Assembly: GCA_026184775.1 (NCBI GenBank)
Contig: JANCYW010000012.1
Coordinates: 344,226-408,225 of the forward strand
Source of the DNA: Cyanidium caldarium
Lineage: Eukaryota; Rhodophyta; Bangiophyceae; Cyanidiales; Cyanidiaceae
Direction of reading: 5' to 3'
DNA: 64,000 bases
The translations under genes and the position numbers were made by a program. The notes below the pieces were generated by a model, which was not told the origin of the DNA, made no database searches, and saw only the letters and a program-made list of their open reading frames with translations. How positions within the stretch are numbered: position 1 is the first letter of the stretch; every line of letters begins with the position of its first letter. Shown here in pieces: positions 38,301 to 47,348 of the stretch.

Positions 38301-38910
38301 GGAGGTGTACGAGCGCCGGCGGCAGCAGATCGAGCAGTTGCGACTGCGGCTGGCGTCGGCCGAGTCGAGTTTGCAGGCGCGCACCGAGCAGGTGCAGCGA
38401 CAGCGCGCCGATATGGTGCGCCAACTGCGCACGTTGATCTCGCACATGAGCCGCGCGTTTGGAGCGCTGTGTCGGCGCCTCGACTGCGCCGGCGATATCG
38501 CGCTGGCCGGAGAGGAGGCGCCCGACTCGCTGCTGGGGCGCCTGGCGGTGAGCATCCGGGTCAAGTACCGCGCCGAGGAGCCGCTGCGGGAGCTGTCGGC
38601 CGCGCATCACTCCGGCGGCGAGAAAATGGTCGCCACCATGCTGTACCTGTTCGCCATGCAGGGCATGGCGCGCGCCGCCTTTCGCGTCGTGGACGAGATG
38701 AATCAGGGCATGGACCCGCGCAATGAACGCGCGGTGCTGAGCATGATGATGCAGCTGGCGGACGTGCCCGACGCGGTGCAGACATTCCTCATCTCGCCCA
38801 AACTGCTGCTCCACCTGCCGTACTCGCAACACATCGTGGTGCATTGTGTGCTGAACGGTCCGTTCGCCCTGACGCATCGAGCGTGGCACACGGCGGAAGG
38901 GGAGGTGTAG
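35392..38910 (+). CDS. SMC5: SMC5, structural maintenance of chromosomes protein 5
   Basis: The 1,172-residue product is the SMC5 half of the SMC5/6 DNA-repair complex. Walker A is GPNGSGKSS at about 165-173, after IRLTDFLTFDDVEIRPGPRL. The SMC5-specific stretch NICSFLPQERVVEFVESTPQ corresponds to the LPQDKVGEFA box. Two long coiled coils flank a hinge near residues 555-720 (VWEAYRYMEEQRQAGRF to FLYDCFEAPENF). The C-terminal head has the ABC signature HHSGGEKM near 1072 and Walker B FRVVDEMNQGMDPRNERAVL. The first 130 residues are a disordered Pro/Ser/Arg-rich extension. The frame begins with TTG at 35302; first ATG is 35392. Confidence 0.95.
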   Translation: MRASRSVGAEGKCRATVPSRRATPAKRVNAAAGETPPTGVSTSGQRPGDEGNNLENESLPAATLSSKRPRRGGLEPDENRNATNTPRVGTSSPGRSSASPSQDGNDTQAPLVAESNAHSTAVADAATSAPPAWCRGHIYRIRLTDFLTFDDVEIRPGPRLNLVIGPNGSGKSSIVAAICIALGGRLELIGRSSNLGLFVKHGKSRASVEVALYDPDVPQRSRVVQRVFTRDNRSEFWVDRRRASKQVVEELVRTYEIQLDNICSFLPQERVVEFVESTPQEMLRNTIRAVYGSTELERFEQVSRAELELQDERSQAGADEQRLQELVRQNEALEAEVRFFEEREALMQQVQNMLIYRPYCLYEIARQEALALNDAFKEADAVFQRQRDAFEHECAPLREKQRQWLATEKRVKALRAELAQRDQRLQQRLSRLSELALQFEDDSDALARIDADAREREHNHAACQRQVEQLRREWQAAAGAHGDPETLTRRLEQLRQERADLSRHIGEASDRARELQRSTLLPLQQEREEKRAALEQLQNVRQRRLEVIQRRHPHVRVWEAYRYMEEQRQAGRFRGAVWGPIPLEISARDRLHSDVLETVLSGWLEVTFVFESSDDERMVFQESRRNHWRINTIGLPRAEFRPAPPARLEQVRHLGVRGFLYDCFEAPENFKRAVADAAPLHLIAVADAAAAAQHLTELALRHKIFLVFTADGGYRSRVSRYDAHNVSTRIEGALRHSGLYAGADERQIEALATELCALDARHEQAQRQLREWEERETQLRVEERQRQQRLAELTESRRQVEHARQRLEMQERTLHTMEEEMRDGGRDEARRRQRRAHMRRQAREYLSEAIEAGAALSTIGGVVDEVARLTAVVTDQQRVVYVGEQRMSAAAQVVQRLEQERRVARERLLEAKRAVKQRRAEAERQAPLTEQLTRQLREWQYPENVEALDELIARTRARAEALTDVSSETVEVYERRRQQIEQLRLRLASAESSLQARTEQVQRQRADMVRQLRTLISHMSRAFGALCRRLDCAGDIALAGEEAPDSLLGRLAVSIRVKYRAEEPLRELSAAHHSGGEKMVATMLYLFAMQGMARAAFRVVDEMNQGMDPRNERAVLSMMMQLADVPDAVQTFLISPKLLLHLPYSQHIVVHCVLNGPFALTHRAWHTAEGEV

Positions 38911-39001
38911 TGGGCGTGCGGTGCGCCCGCCGTCGAGATACTACCCTTTCGGATGTGATCCGCACATGCCCGTCGGATAAAACGCTCCTCTATACTTTAA
39001 T

Positions 39002-41875
39002 TCACCTGCCGCTCGCTGCCGCCTTGGCGTGCATCTGTTGGCGGCGCTTGCGGAAGAGCGGATGTCGCACCACCCGCCGTTCCAACAACGACGACGACGA
39101 CGCCGGCGGCGCGCCGGCATGGCCGCGGGCAAACTCCCCGTACAACAGACCGTCGGCGCCGCTGACGGCCTGCGCGCCCTCGTGCACAATACGCCGAGCG
39201 CGCGCCACCGGCGCCTGTGACAGCTTGGCCAGACGGCGGCGCTCCAGCTCCTCCGCCAAGCTGGTGTCGGCGCCCTCGGCATCCTCCGCCGCCAGCACCG
39301 CCGCCAACGTGGCCATCTCCTGGTCGCGGTCAGGCATGCCGGTGCTCGGGTACTGCGCCATCTCCGCAATGTGTGCGATCACCTTGAACGCGTACCCCTG
39401 GTCGATGAGGAACTGTTGCCGCTTGCTGGCGAAATACATCTCGGCGGTGTCGGTGCTCACCAGCGAGTAGTAGAACGCGTTGTAACTCTGGTCCGGCCGC
39501 GGTTTCGGTCGCAGGATGCGTCCGAGCCGCTGCGCCTCCTGTCGCCGCGAGCCGTACTGCCCGCTGATTTGGATGATCACGTTGGCCTCGGGCAGGTCGA
39601 TCGACGTGTCGCCCACCTTGCTCAGCATAATGGTGTTGCACACCGGGTTGCGCTGGAACTGCGTCAGCACCCGCATGCGCTCAGTCTGTGACGTGGGCCC
39701 GTAGATAAACGGCCGCCGCAGCAGGGTGGCGTAGTGCCGCAGCGCGAAGATGTTGTCGGAGAAGATGATCACCTTGTCGCCGCGCGCCTCGTGAAAGCGC
39801 ATCAGAAACTCGCAGGTGCGGAACTTGTTCGGGTTCATCGCGTACAGCAGCTTGCGCTTGCCCGGTCCGCGCTGCAGGTACTCGCGGTAGAACTCGGCGG
39901 TCATCGGGCACCACACCTCGGCGCACTGCACCGTCGCCAGGTGTCCCTGCTGCTGCAGGTCGAGCCAGTTGGCCTCGTACAGTTTCGGTCCGATGAGGAA
40001 GTTGATGTCGCTCACCAGCATATCCTCGCGCACCAGTGTGGCGGTCAGTCCGAGCTTGGCGTGCGCCTTCACGATGCCGAGCACTTTGCGGAACATGTTG
40101 GCCGGCACCACGTGCACCTCGTCGAGGATGATGAGGCCCCACTCGCGTTGCCGGATCTGGCGGATCATGCGCTCCGACTCCTCGGAGCGGCGGCCGCCGA
40201 ACGCCACCATGGTGTAGGTGGTGATCATGACGTCGGTCAGCTCGGTCGGGCGCTGCTCGGCGGTGAAGCGGGCGATGGCGCGTTCGTCCACGGTGCTCCA
40301 CAGCAGAAACTGGTGGCGCCACTGCTCGACGGATACCGCCGAGGTGCACAGCACCAGACAGGTCTTCTTCATGGTGCAGGCGGCGGTGACGCCCACCAGC
40401 GTCTTGCCGGCGCCGCACGGCAGCACGATGACGCCGCAGCGGGCGCGCCCGTTACCGAACATTTTGGCCAGCGATTTCTCCTGGTATGGTCGCACGCGGG
40501 TGTGCGGCTTCAGGTCGAGGGCGGTGTTCGGGTTTTGGGTGTCGTTGCGAAAGTCGTACTCCTCCAGCAGCGGGTACTGCAGTTCCAGGCAGCGGCGCTT
40601 CACGTGCTCCACGTCGGCCGCATGCACTTCGAACGACAGCACCTCCGTCGGGCGGGCGGCGGACGCGAAGAGGTCGTCGTCGAGGCCCAATTCACGCGCC
40701 GCTCGGACGGCCTCGTCTTCCAGCGCTGCCGCCTGCGCCGCGTCGGCGTCGTCGTCGCCGCCGCCACCATCGCCCTCCAGTCGCCGTTCCAGCTCCAGAA
40801 TGGCGTCCTCGCGAGAGACACAGCCATCGTCCGCAGTGCTCGCCGTCCTGCCCGGCGACTCGGGCCGCGGCAACTGCAACGTGGACTGCGCGTCGCCGAT
40901 AGGCAACGCCAGGGCGGTGAACTCCGGCACCGCAGCCGCCTCTGCGCCCTCGGTCGCCGGTGCTGCCGTCACCCGCGCCTCAGCGATCACCCGATCGCAC
41001 AACAGATACCGCAGCACTTCCGGATACGCCGACTGCACGTAGTAGTGGTTGCGATGCAGCACCAGTTTGGCCTTGCCGTACGTGCTGGTGCACTTGCGCA
41101 CCAGCCGGGGGATGGCCTCGGGCAACTCGGTCTTGCTCAGTCGCTCCAGCACCGACAAGATGCTGTCGGTGTCCAATCCCACCGACACGGCCGCGTACAG
41201 CGAGTACGGCGAGAGGGCGTACTCGTGAACGTGCTCCGGCCGAGAGACCGGTTCGGAGATGGCCACCAAAAAGTCCGACGCCTGGCGATACACCGGCGAG
41301 AAAGTCTCCAAAAAGATGCGCCCGTTGGGCAGCACCCATATAGGTCGCTGTGCATGGTCCGGCTTGAGCGTCAGTGCACGGGCGTAGTCCACACCCCAGC
41401 CGGAGGCCAGCTGCAGCCGCTCCTGGTCGGCGATGTCCGCAAAGTCTCTCGGCACCCGCACTCGCAACGCCTCTTCACCCTCAGCGTCGTCCGTGGTCCA
41501 CTCGTCCGAGCTGTCGCTGGCACCAGCAGCAGCAGCAGCACCACCACCACCACCACCACCAGCGGTGCGGGCTCGTCGTCGACGGCCGCCGGCTCGTTGG
41601 CCCCGCGGCCGCCGCTCTTCGCGCTCCGTCTCGCCCTCCCACCGGTAGTCGACGTCGCGCTCATCGTCCGTCTCTCCATCCAGCGCCGCCACATCCTCCA
41701 GGTCGTCATCCAAGTGCTCCATCCACAACGTCTCGTCGGTGGCGGCCTCTCGGGCGCGCTGTGATCGGCGCGCTTCTCGCTGTGGACGTCGTCCGGCAGA
41801 GCCATCCGCTGCCGGGCGTTCTCCTCCTCCTCCTCCTCCTCCTCCTCCTCCTCCTGGGTTCCCGGACCTCATCAT
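39002..41875 (-). CDS. XPB: TFIIH helicase/translocase subunit XPB (ERCC3/SSL2)
   Basis: XPB is the 3'-5' DNA translocase of TFIIH, needed for promoter opening and nucleotide excision repair. The 957-residue protein has the XPB damage-recognition region (HEYALSPYSLYAAVSVGLDT), Walker A LPCGAGKTLVGVTAA near 482, the DEVH box (LIILDEVHVVPANMFRK) near 583, the RED motif within LVREDMLVSD, and motif VI QISGQYGSRRQEAQRLGRIL. A poly-Gly run at residues 8-18, encoded by a trinucleotide repeat, and a second Gly/Ala-rich tract follow the start ATG ATG at 41870-41875. A conserved C-terminal Ser-rich tail is present but diverged. Its first codon overlaps the earliest ATG of the divergent OSBP frame. Confidence 0.96.
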   Translation of the reverse strand: MMRSGNPGGGGGGGGGGGERPAADGSAGRRPQREARRSQRAREAATDETLWMEHLDDDLEDVAALDGETDDERDVDYRWEGETEREERRPRGQRAGGRRRRARTAGGGGGGGAAAAAGASDSSDEWTTDDAEGEEALRVRVPRDFADIADQERLQLASGWGVDYARALTLKPDHAQRPIWVLPNGRIFLETFSPVYRQASDFLVAISEPVSRPEHVHEYALSPYSLYAAVSVGLDTDSILSVLERLSKTELPEAIPRLVRKCTSTYGKAKLVLHRNHYYVQSAYPEVLRYLLCDRVIAEARVTAAPATEGAEAAAVPEFTALALPIGDAQSTLQLPRPESPGRTASTADDGCVSREDAILELERRLEGDGGGGDDDADAAQAAALEDEAVRAARELGLDDDLFASAARPTEVLSFEVHAADVEHVKRRCLELQYPLLEEYDFRNDTQNPNTALDLKPHTRVRPYQEKSLAKMFGNGRARCGVIVLPCGAGKTLVGVTAACTMKKTCLVLCTSAVSVEQWRHQFLLWSTVDERAIARFTAEQRPTELTDVMITTYTMVAFGGRRSEESERMIRQIRQREWGLIILDEVHVVPANMFRKVLGIVKAHAKLGLTATLVREDMLVSDINFLIGPKLYEANWLDLQQQGHLATVQCAEVWCPMTAEFYREYLQRGPGKRKLLYAMNPNKFRTCEFLMRFHEARGDKVIIFSDNIFALRHYATLLRRPFIYGPTSQTERMRVLTQFQRNPVCNTIMLSKVGDTSIDLPEANVIIQISGQYGSRRQEAQRLGRILRPKPRPDQSYNAFYYSLVSTDTAEMYFASKRQQFLIDQGYAFKVIAHIAEMAQYPSTGMPDRDQEMATLAAVLAAEDAEGADTSLAEELERRRLAKLSQAPVARARRIVHEGAQAVSGADGLLYGEFARGHAGAPPASSSSLLERRVVRHPLFRKRRQQMHAKAAASGR
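41821..41854. repeat. CTC/GAG-type trinucleotide repeat encoding poly-Gly in XPB
   Basis: Eleven consecutive CTC-family triplets read as glycine codons in XPB on the minus strand. On the plus strand the same bases read as a proline run in the upstream extension of the OSBP frame. Length is likely to vary between strains. Confidence 0.8.
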
Positions 41876-42098
41876 GACACCTTACCCTATGCGAGCACCC
41901 CGCGACGTGGACCTTTCCGTGACAGCGTTGGGATCCTCTGCCCACCGAACCGACTCCAGTCGACGCTCCTCTCTCCCGTTCGCCCGGGCGTGCCTGCCAC
42001 ACCCGAACGACCACGCGCCCCTCCGCGCGCGGGTGCCGATCGGTGTGCCGGAGCCGCGTCCCGGTCGAAGGGTATGGCGGGCACGCCGGGGCGAGCCC

Positions 42099-44828
42099 AT
42101 GGAGCGTGTGGAGGGAGAGGCTCAGCAACACCGGAGTGAGAGCGGATGCGAGCGGGACGGCGAGAGCGTGGAGCAGTCGGAGAAAAAGGGGTTGGCGGCG
42201 TTGATGGAGCGAGAAACGGTCGATGGCCGCGGCGGTGACCCAGTCGCCCGTCCAGGTGCTGACGCGGCGACGGGCGCAGCGGAGGCGGACGGCAAGGCCG
42301 CGGCCACTGAGGCGCCAGCACCGACGCCTGCAACGGAATCATCGGTGACCGCGGAAGGCCAGGAGACTGCTGCGGAACCGCATCGACGGCGGCGTCGGGC
42401 GCGCAAAGACGCCCACGGCCGGGGAGCGCGGGGCACCGGCGTGCCGCGCATGGAGGGCCACCTCTACAAGTGGACCAACTACCTGAAGGGATGGCAGCGG
42501 CGACTGTTTGTGCTGGAGAATGGTGTGCTCAGCTACTACGCCGAGCGCGGCGCGCCGTTGGCTCCGGGTGAGGAGGAGGTGCCCGCCTCTCCGGTGACCA
42601 TGCTGCTGCCGGGGCTGCGCACGCTGAGCGCCTCCGCGGCGGGCATCGCGCGACGTGACGAGGCGGGCCCGCTGCAGACGGTGTGTCGCGGGCGCATCAA
42701 CTTGCAGTTGGCGGTGATATCGTCGCACGACTCGGACCCGGCGCGCATCGCCATCGACACCGGCACGCAGATCTACCACTTGCGCGCCGACTCCAACGAG
42801 CTGTGCAAACAGTGGGTGAAGGCACTACAACAATCCAAGGCCTACTTCGAGCGGTTGGTGAAGCGGGCGGCGGGGCGGCGGATGCGCGCGATGGTGAAGC
42901 AAGCCGAGCAGCAACAAGAGGGGGTATCGCCGGCCGGCGCCCACAAGTCGGCGGCGGCAGACGCATCCTCCGAGGACGAGCACGACGCGGCGCTGGAGTT
43001 TGGCGAGGAGGACGCGGCCACACTGCAGGCACTGCAATCGCGCGACGAGCTGTTGGCGGAGTTGGTGCGGGTGCAGTCCGAGCTGCGCCACGCGCTGACG
43101 CAGTCTGGCGAATTGGACACGTTGCGGGTGCTGCAAGAGACGCTGGCGGCGTCCAACTCATCGGTGGTGAACAAGGATGTCGCGTCGGCCGGCATTGTGG
43201 CCGCGCTGGTGGATCTCATCACCTGGGGCATCCACGTGTTGAATGCCGACGATGAACTGTGGAAACACCGTTTGGCCAACGAGCGCGGCCGCGCCATGCG
43301 CGCCGAGACCGAAGCGGCCTCGCTGCAGCGCCAGCTGGACGAGCTGCTGCGCGAATTGGAGCACAGTCAGCGCACCGAGTCGCGGGCGGACGGCAAGTCG
43401 CCGGTGGCTACGGAGCCGGAGGACGACGAGTTTTTCGATGCCGGCGCACAGGTATCGCCGCGACCTGACGGCCGCTCACCGTCGACCAGCCCGGAGCCGG
43501 CCGGGTCGGTCAGTCGCAGCACATCGCGATCGCTGTCCGACCGGCGTCTGGCGGTGCAGGCGGCGTTGCGAGCGCCGGCGCGCACCTCCAGCGACACGTC
43601 GCGCCGCGGACCGTCGCGCGCCATGTCCACCGCCGGCGGTGGCGTGTGGGAGCCGCGCAAGCGCCTGCCGATATCGGATCGGGACACGCCGCCCAAACCG
43701 TCGCTGTGGAGCATCCTCAAAGACGCCATCGGTAAGGACCTCTCCAAGATCTCTATCCCGGTGGTGTTCAACGAGCCGATCTCCTTTCTGCAGCGGCTGG
43801 TGGAGGACGTCGAGGCGAGCTACCTGCTGGACGTGGCCGCGCGCACCGACGACCCCGGCCGCCGGCTGCTGTACGTGGCCGCGCTGGCAGTGTCGCACTA
43901 CTCGTCCACGCTGGGCCGCACCGGCAAACCGTTCAACCCGCTGCTGGGCGAGACGTTCGAGTACGTATCGCCGGACGGTCACAGTCTGCGCATGGTGTGC
44001 GAGCAGGTGAGCCATCACCCGCCGGTGAGCGCCTCGCACGCCGTCGGGCGCGACGACGCCTGGACGTACAGCACCACCTGCGAGGTGCGCAACAAGTTCT
44101 GGGGCAAGAGCGTGGAGGTGTTCCCGCGCGGCACCTGCCACGTGCGCCTGCGCCGGTACGATGACCACATCACCTACGAGAAGGCCACCACCTGCGTGCA
44201 CAACATCCTGGTCGGCCGCATGTGGATCGACAATTACGGCGAGATGGTGCTGGTGAACCACACCAACGGGTACCGGTGTGTGGCCAAGCTGACCAAGACC
44301 GGCGCATTCTGGGGCTCGCACGACACCTACGGGGCGGTGCGGGCGCACGTGTGGGATGCGCGCGGGCGCCAGCTGCCGATGCACCTGGAGGGCGCCTGGC
44401 ATTCGGCACTGCGCCTGGTGCACACCGACGACGACAGCGGTCGGTCGCGCTCGGAGACGATATGGAGGCGGCCGATGGAGCCGCCAGAGGGCGCTTCCGG
44501 CCCGTTCCACATGACCCAGTTCGCCATCGCGCTCAACGAGCTGACCGGGGATATGCGCCGGGCGTTGCCGCCGACGGATGCGCGGCTGCGGCCGGATCAG
44601 CGGCTGCTGGAGAACGCCGACTATCTCAAGGCCACCTCGGAGAAGGTGCGCCTGGAGGAGAAACAGCGGGCGGCGCGCAAGCAGCGCGAGCACTCCGGCA
44701 CTCCGTGGACGCCGCTATGGTTCGCTCCGGTCAGCAACGAGGGCGGCGCCACCGAGTGGCAGTTTACCGGGGCGTATTGGGAGAGTCGCGCGCGAGGTGA
44801 ATGGCGCCGCTGTCCGGATATCTTTTGA
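42099..44828 (+). CDS. Oxysterol-binding protein with PH, FFAT and ORD
   Basis: The 909-residue product is an OSBP/ORP lipid-exchange protein acting at membrane contact sites. A PH domain at about 119-247 starts GHLYKWTNYLKGWQRRLFVL and ends IYHLRADSNELCKQWVKALQ. A FFAT-like VAP-binding motif, EDDEFFDAGA, lies near residue 445. The ORD occupies about 550-905, with the hallmark EQVSHHPPVSA at about 635 and KPFNPLLGETFEY before it. EQVSHHPP contacts phosphoinositide phosphates. The open frame reaches back to a GTG at 41739; ATGs at 41874 and 41889 would place the start inside or against XPB's start, so the ATG at 42099 (MERVEGEAQQ) is preferred. Confidence 0.92.
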   Translation: MERVEGEAQQHRSESGCERDGESVEQSEKKGLAALMERETVDGRGGDPVARPGADAATGAAEADGKAAATEAPAPTPATESSVTAEGQETAAEPHRRRRRARKDAHGRGARGTGVPRMEGHLYKWTNYLKGWQRRLFVLENGVLSYYAERGAPLAPGEEEVPASPVTMLLPGLRTLSASAAGIARRDEAGPLQTVCRGRINLQLAVISSHDSDPARIAIDTGTQIYHLRADSNELCKQWVKALQQSKAYFERLVKRAAGRRMRAMVKQAEQQQEGVSPAGAHKSAAADASSEDEHDAALEFGEEDAATLQALQSRDELLAELVRVQSELRHALTQSGELDTLRVLQETLAASNSSVVNKDVASAGIVAALVDLITWGIHVLNADDELWKHRLANERGRAMRAETEAASLQRQLDELLRELEHSQRTESRADGKSPVATEPEDDEFFDAGAQVSPRPDGRSPSTSPEPAGSVSRSTSRSLSDRRLAVQAALRAPARTSSDTSRRGPSRAMSTAGGGVWEPRKRLPISDRDTPPKPSLWSILKDAIGKDLSKISIPVVFNEPISFLQRLVEDVEASYLLDVAARTDDPGRRLLYVAALAVSHYSSTLGRTGKPFNPLLGETFEYVSPDGHSLRMVCEQVSHHPPVSASHAVGRDDAWTYSTTCEVRNKFWGKSVEVFPRGTCHVRLRRYDDHITYEKATTCVHNILVGRMWIDNYGEMVLVNHTNGYRCVAKLTKTGAFWGSHDTYGAVRAHVWDARGRQLPMHLEGAWHSALRLVHTDDDSGRSRSETIWRRPMEPPEGASGPFHMTQFAIALNELTGDMRRALPPTDARLRPDQRLLENADYLKATSEKVRLEEKQRAARKQREHSGTPWTPLWFAPVSNEGGATEWQFTGAYWESRARGEWRRCPDIF

Positions 44829-44842
44829 AGAGGAGGTGCAGG

Positions 44843-46216
44843 TCAGTGTGAGCCGTCGGACAGGATGGCGCGCACATGGCGCACGATGCGGTCGACGCGC
44901 TCGGCGGATTCGGGAACGGGCGATGCGGTAATCGGAGGGGCGAGCGACGGCGGGCGGTAGCCGAGCGGCAAGGTGCCGATGGGACACGCTGGCCATTCAA
45001 GACAACGACGCCAGCCGCCGCCTGTGGGCACTAGCGGCACCTGCCACGATGGCCACTCGCCGGTCTGCCAGTGCACCGTGGCGGAGGCGGCGGAGGATTG
45101 CTGGCGGCACCACTGCGCGAGGTCGTCGTGGTCGGCGGCGAGCGCGGTGTGTTGCAGCCAGGCGATCCAGGGGAGGTCATCGCGGTCGACGTCGTCGCCA
45201 TGGTCGTCGTCGTCGTCGTCGTCGCCGCTCACACAGCATCGACACACCGCCAGCACCAGTTGTGCCAGCCGCGTCCGTCGTGCTGCAACGGAGCACGCAC
45301 CGAGAGACATTTCTGCGTCCGTGGTCGTGAGCGATTGCTGCACCCAGGTGAGCACCATGGTGGGCAGGAAATGCGGCCAGTGGCGGTATCCGTCCGCCGC
45401 CAGCGCTTGCCATTCACGCCACGGCGTTTCCGACCAGGGGATATCCTCGGGGGATGCCGAGACGGCGGTTGTATCCCGACAGGAGAGGCGCGCGGCCATG
45501 GCCAAGGCCAGCTCTCGCGCCATCCACCGCGCCTCGACGTAATCGAGCGGCGTTGAAGGTGATTCCGCGGCGGTCGCCACCACCACCACCTCGTCGTCGT
45601 CGTCGTCGTCATCCGTCATGGTGATCATCGATGGCGTTTTTCCCACCGTGTGGTGTACGCGCCTAAACCGCCTCTGCATCGACCGTCGTCGCTGTTGTAC
45701 ATACCGCTCGCGCAAGAACGCTTGCAGTTGTTGCGCGGCCAGCTGCAATGCCGGCAACGACGGCAGCTCATTGTGCACTGCAGCGTGCCGCAAGTCCACC
45801 GGCAGCGGCGGCATGTGCACGCTGCCGGCCAGTGCGCCCACCGACTGGGCGAAGCGTGCTCGCCGCTGCAGCATATCGGTGAACGCGCTCACCAATCGGG
45901 TTATGATGAGCGACAACTGCAGGCGCAGCGCGCGCTCGTGGCAGATATCGAAACTCGGGTCATCGCATCGGTGCCGTCGGAGGGAGCGTTGCGCGGCGGC
46001 CAAGTCGGCGGCGGCGTCCACGGCGAACGGCACCGGAGCGCGTACCCGCCAACTGGCCACCGTTCGGAGCGCCGCCGCAATTTGGGCATCATCAGACGCG
46101 GGAGGCGGATCGAGCAGGCACGCGCACACCCACTCCCATTCGGCCTCGTCGTGCCACGGCACGCGCGTCCTCATCGGCTGACCCGACCAGGGGATAGACG
46201 GGAGCGCACCGGGCAT
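44843..46216 (-). CDS. LAS1: LAS1 pre-rRNA ITS2 endonuclease
   Basis: LAS1 makes the first cut in ITS2 during large ribosomal subunit maturation, with its kinase partner GRC3. RVPWHDEAEWEWVCACLL aligns with the R.VPW....EW..V...L start; VASWRVRAPVPFAVDAAADL follows; the segment VDLRHAAVHNELPSLPALQL carries the HEPN nuclease motif R-x4-H near residue 141. The rest is variable, with poly-Asp tracts at about 200-215 and 345-355 and a C-terminal WRRCLEWPACPIGTLPLGY block typical of the family tail. The first ATG after the GTG-led frame is 46214-46216 (457 aa); ATG at 46174 (443 aa) starts right at the conserved region. It is convergent with OSBP, 14 bp between stops. Confidence 0.83.
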   Translation of the reverse strand: MPGALPSIPWSGQPMRTRVPWHDEAEWEWVCACLLDPPPASDDAQIAAALRTVASWRVRAPVPFAVDAAADLAAAQRSLRRHRCDDPSFDICHERALRLQLSLIITRLVSAFTDMLQRRARFAQSVGALAGSVHMPPLPVDLRHAAVHNELPSLPALQLAAQQLQAFLRERYVQQRRRSMQRRFRRVHHTVGKTPSMITMTDDDDDDDEVVVVATAAESPSTPLDYVEARWMARELALAMAARLSCRDTTAVSASPEDIPWSETPWREWQALAADGYRHWPHFLPTMVLTWVQQSLTTTDAEMSLGACSVAARRTRLAQLVLAVCRCCVSGDDDDDDDHGDDVDRDDLPWIAWLQHTALAADHDDLAQWCRQQSSAASATVHWQTGEWPSWQVPLVPTGGGWRRCLEWPACPIGTLPLGYRPPSLAPPITASPVPESAERVDRIVRHVRAILSDGSH

Positions 46217-47348
46217 GAGAAGGAAAAAAGAGACCTGCGGTATATCGGAGAGGAGAAGAGGTGCATGAGAATGAGAGATGCCTGCCGATTCGCGGCTCTG
46301 CAATCTACCGCTCCTGACGGCGTCTACGCGGGGGTGGTGCGGGATCCGTGTGTGCGCCCCGCAGGCACCGAAGCGAGGCGGCCGCGCGACCACCGACGAT
46401 CCGCGGCGCCTCGGTCGGTGGCCGTCGTTCCGGGAGCGGGTGCTCGACGCGGACGCTTTGCCGCGTGCACGGAGGCAGTGAACCAGGGGGCAAGGGAGAT
46501 GAAGTGCTCAACGACGGAAGTTGCGCTCGAGTGTTACCGATGAAAACGGTGGAGACCCTATCCCTGGCGGCAGTCCGAGAAGCGTGCGGGTCAGCGGGTG
46601 AGCGGCACCGCGGAGACGCCCCTCCGAGGCGTGCTCCCGTGGCCGCTGAACGGACGCCAATGAACCGCACACACCCGCTGACCGAGGCTGGCGACGCTCC
46701 ATGAACCATAACGCAAGCGCCGCCATCGGAGTGGCGCTCCCGGAACGGATGGCCTGTCTCGTATCAAACGCTTCCCTCTGAGCGGAACCGCCACGTGGAC
46801 CGTGTGTCCGATAGCGCGCCCAGGCGCACAGATCGGATGCGCGAGCGCCTCACGCTCGAGGCGCTCACGGCACGGCACCCTTATCGTTGCGGGCCCGTTG
46901 ATGACGCTCTACACTGTATTTCACGGCCGCGGTGAGCGTCGCCCGACGCGATGATGACCGCCACCAGCGTGTCTTCTCTCTGGTATTCGTACTGTCTGAG
47001 GGCCAGCAAGTAGATAGGATGAATAGGGTGGCTGACGTTCGTACACACCGACTCGACGGTCCCCTGCGGCATGCTCCCGTCCGAATTCCCCATCGCCGCC
47101 TTTCCGCTCGCGTTTCCCATCCGCGGCGCCGCGCCCGTCCGGGCTGTGCGTGCGGCAGCGGTGCGCGCGCACGCAGCACACGCCGAGCAGGCGTCCGTTT
47201 TCCTCCTCCGCACCCGCTCGCCTACGGTGCGTCCTCTGGTGGGCGCCTGCGGGCGTAACTGGCGACGAGGGCAGTCGGCACCGCGTCCGTCTCTTCAATA
47301 TTAGGGTAGGCGTCTCGCGTCGCTCCCTCTCGTTCTCTTCCTGTCTCC
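46217..47348. other. Long intergenic region with one candidate micro-ORF
   Basis: About 1.1 kb lies between divergent LAS1 and C2H2 zinc-finger genes, the longest gap outside the subtelomere. Apart from the candidate 79-codon ORF at 46881-47120 I find no gene, and I searched by eye for tRNA box A and box B sequences without success. A diverged RNA gene cannot be excluded. Confidence 0.4.
46881..47120 (-). CDS. Candidate small protein with N-myristoylation-like start
   Basis: An ATG at 47118-47120 opens a 79-residue frame starting MGNASGKAAMGNSDGS, which fits the MGxxxS N-myristoylation pattern. The middle (TNVSHPIHPIYLLALRQYEY, then REDTLVAVIIASGDAHRG) has a balanced, partly hydrophobic composition unlike the Arg/Pro-rich noise in other frames, and mostly G/C-ending codons for part of its length. 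The last 15 codons lose this bias, so the true end may differ. I know no family for it. It may be a real small gene or chance. Confidence 0.3.
   Translation of the reverse strand: MGNASGKAAMGNSDGSMPQGTVESVCTNVSHPIHPIYLLALRQYEYQREDTLVAVIIASGDAHRGREIQCRASSTGPQR

Noticed and set aside
36694-38889. A 731-codon minus-strand open frame antisense to SMC5
   Set aside because: It mirrors SMC5 codons and shows no domain; Leu/His/Arg-rich shadow.
39734-41764. A 676-codon plus-strand open frame antisense to XPB
   Set aside because: XPB motifs on the opposite strand are unmistakable; the antisense frame is a GC-bias shadow rich in Arg, His and Gly.
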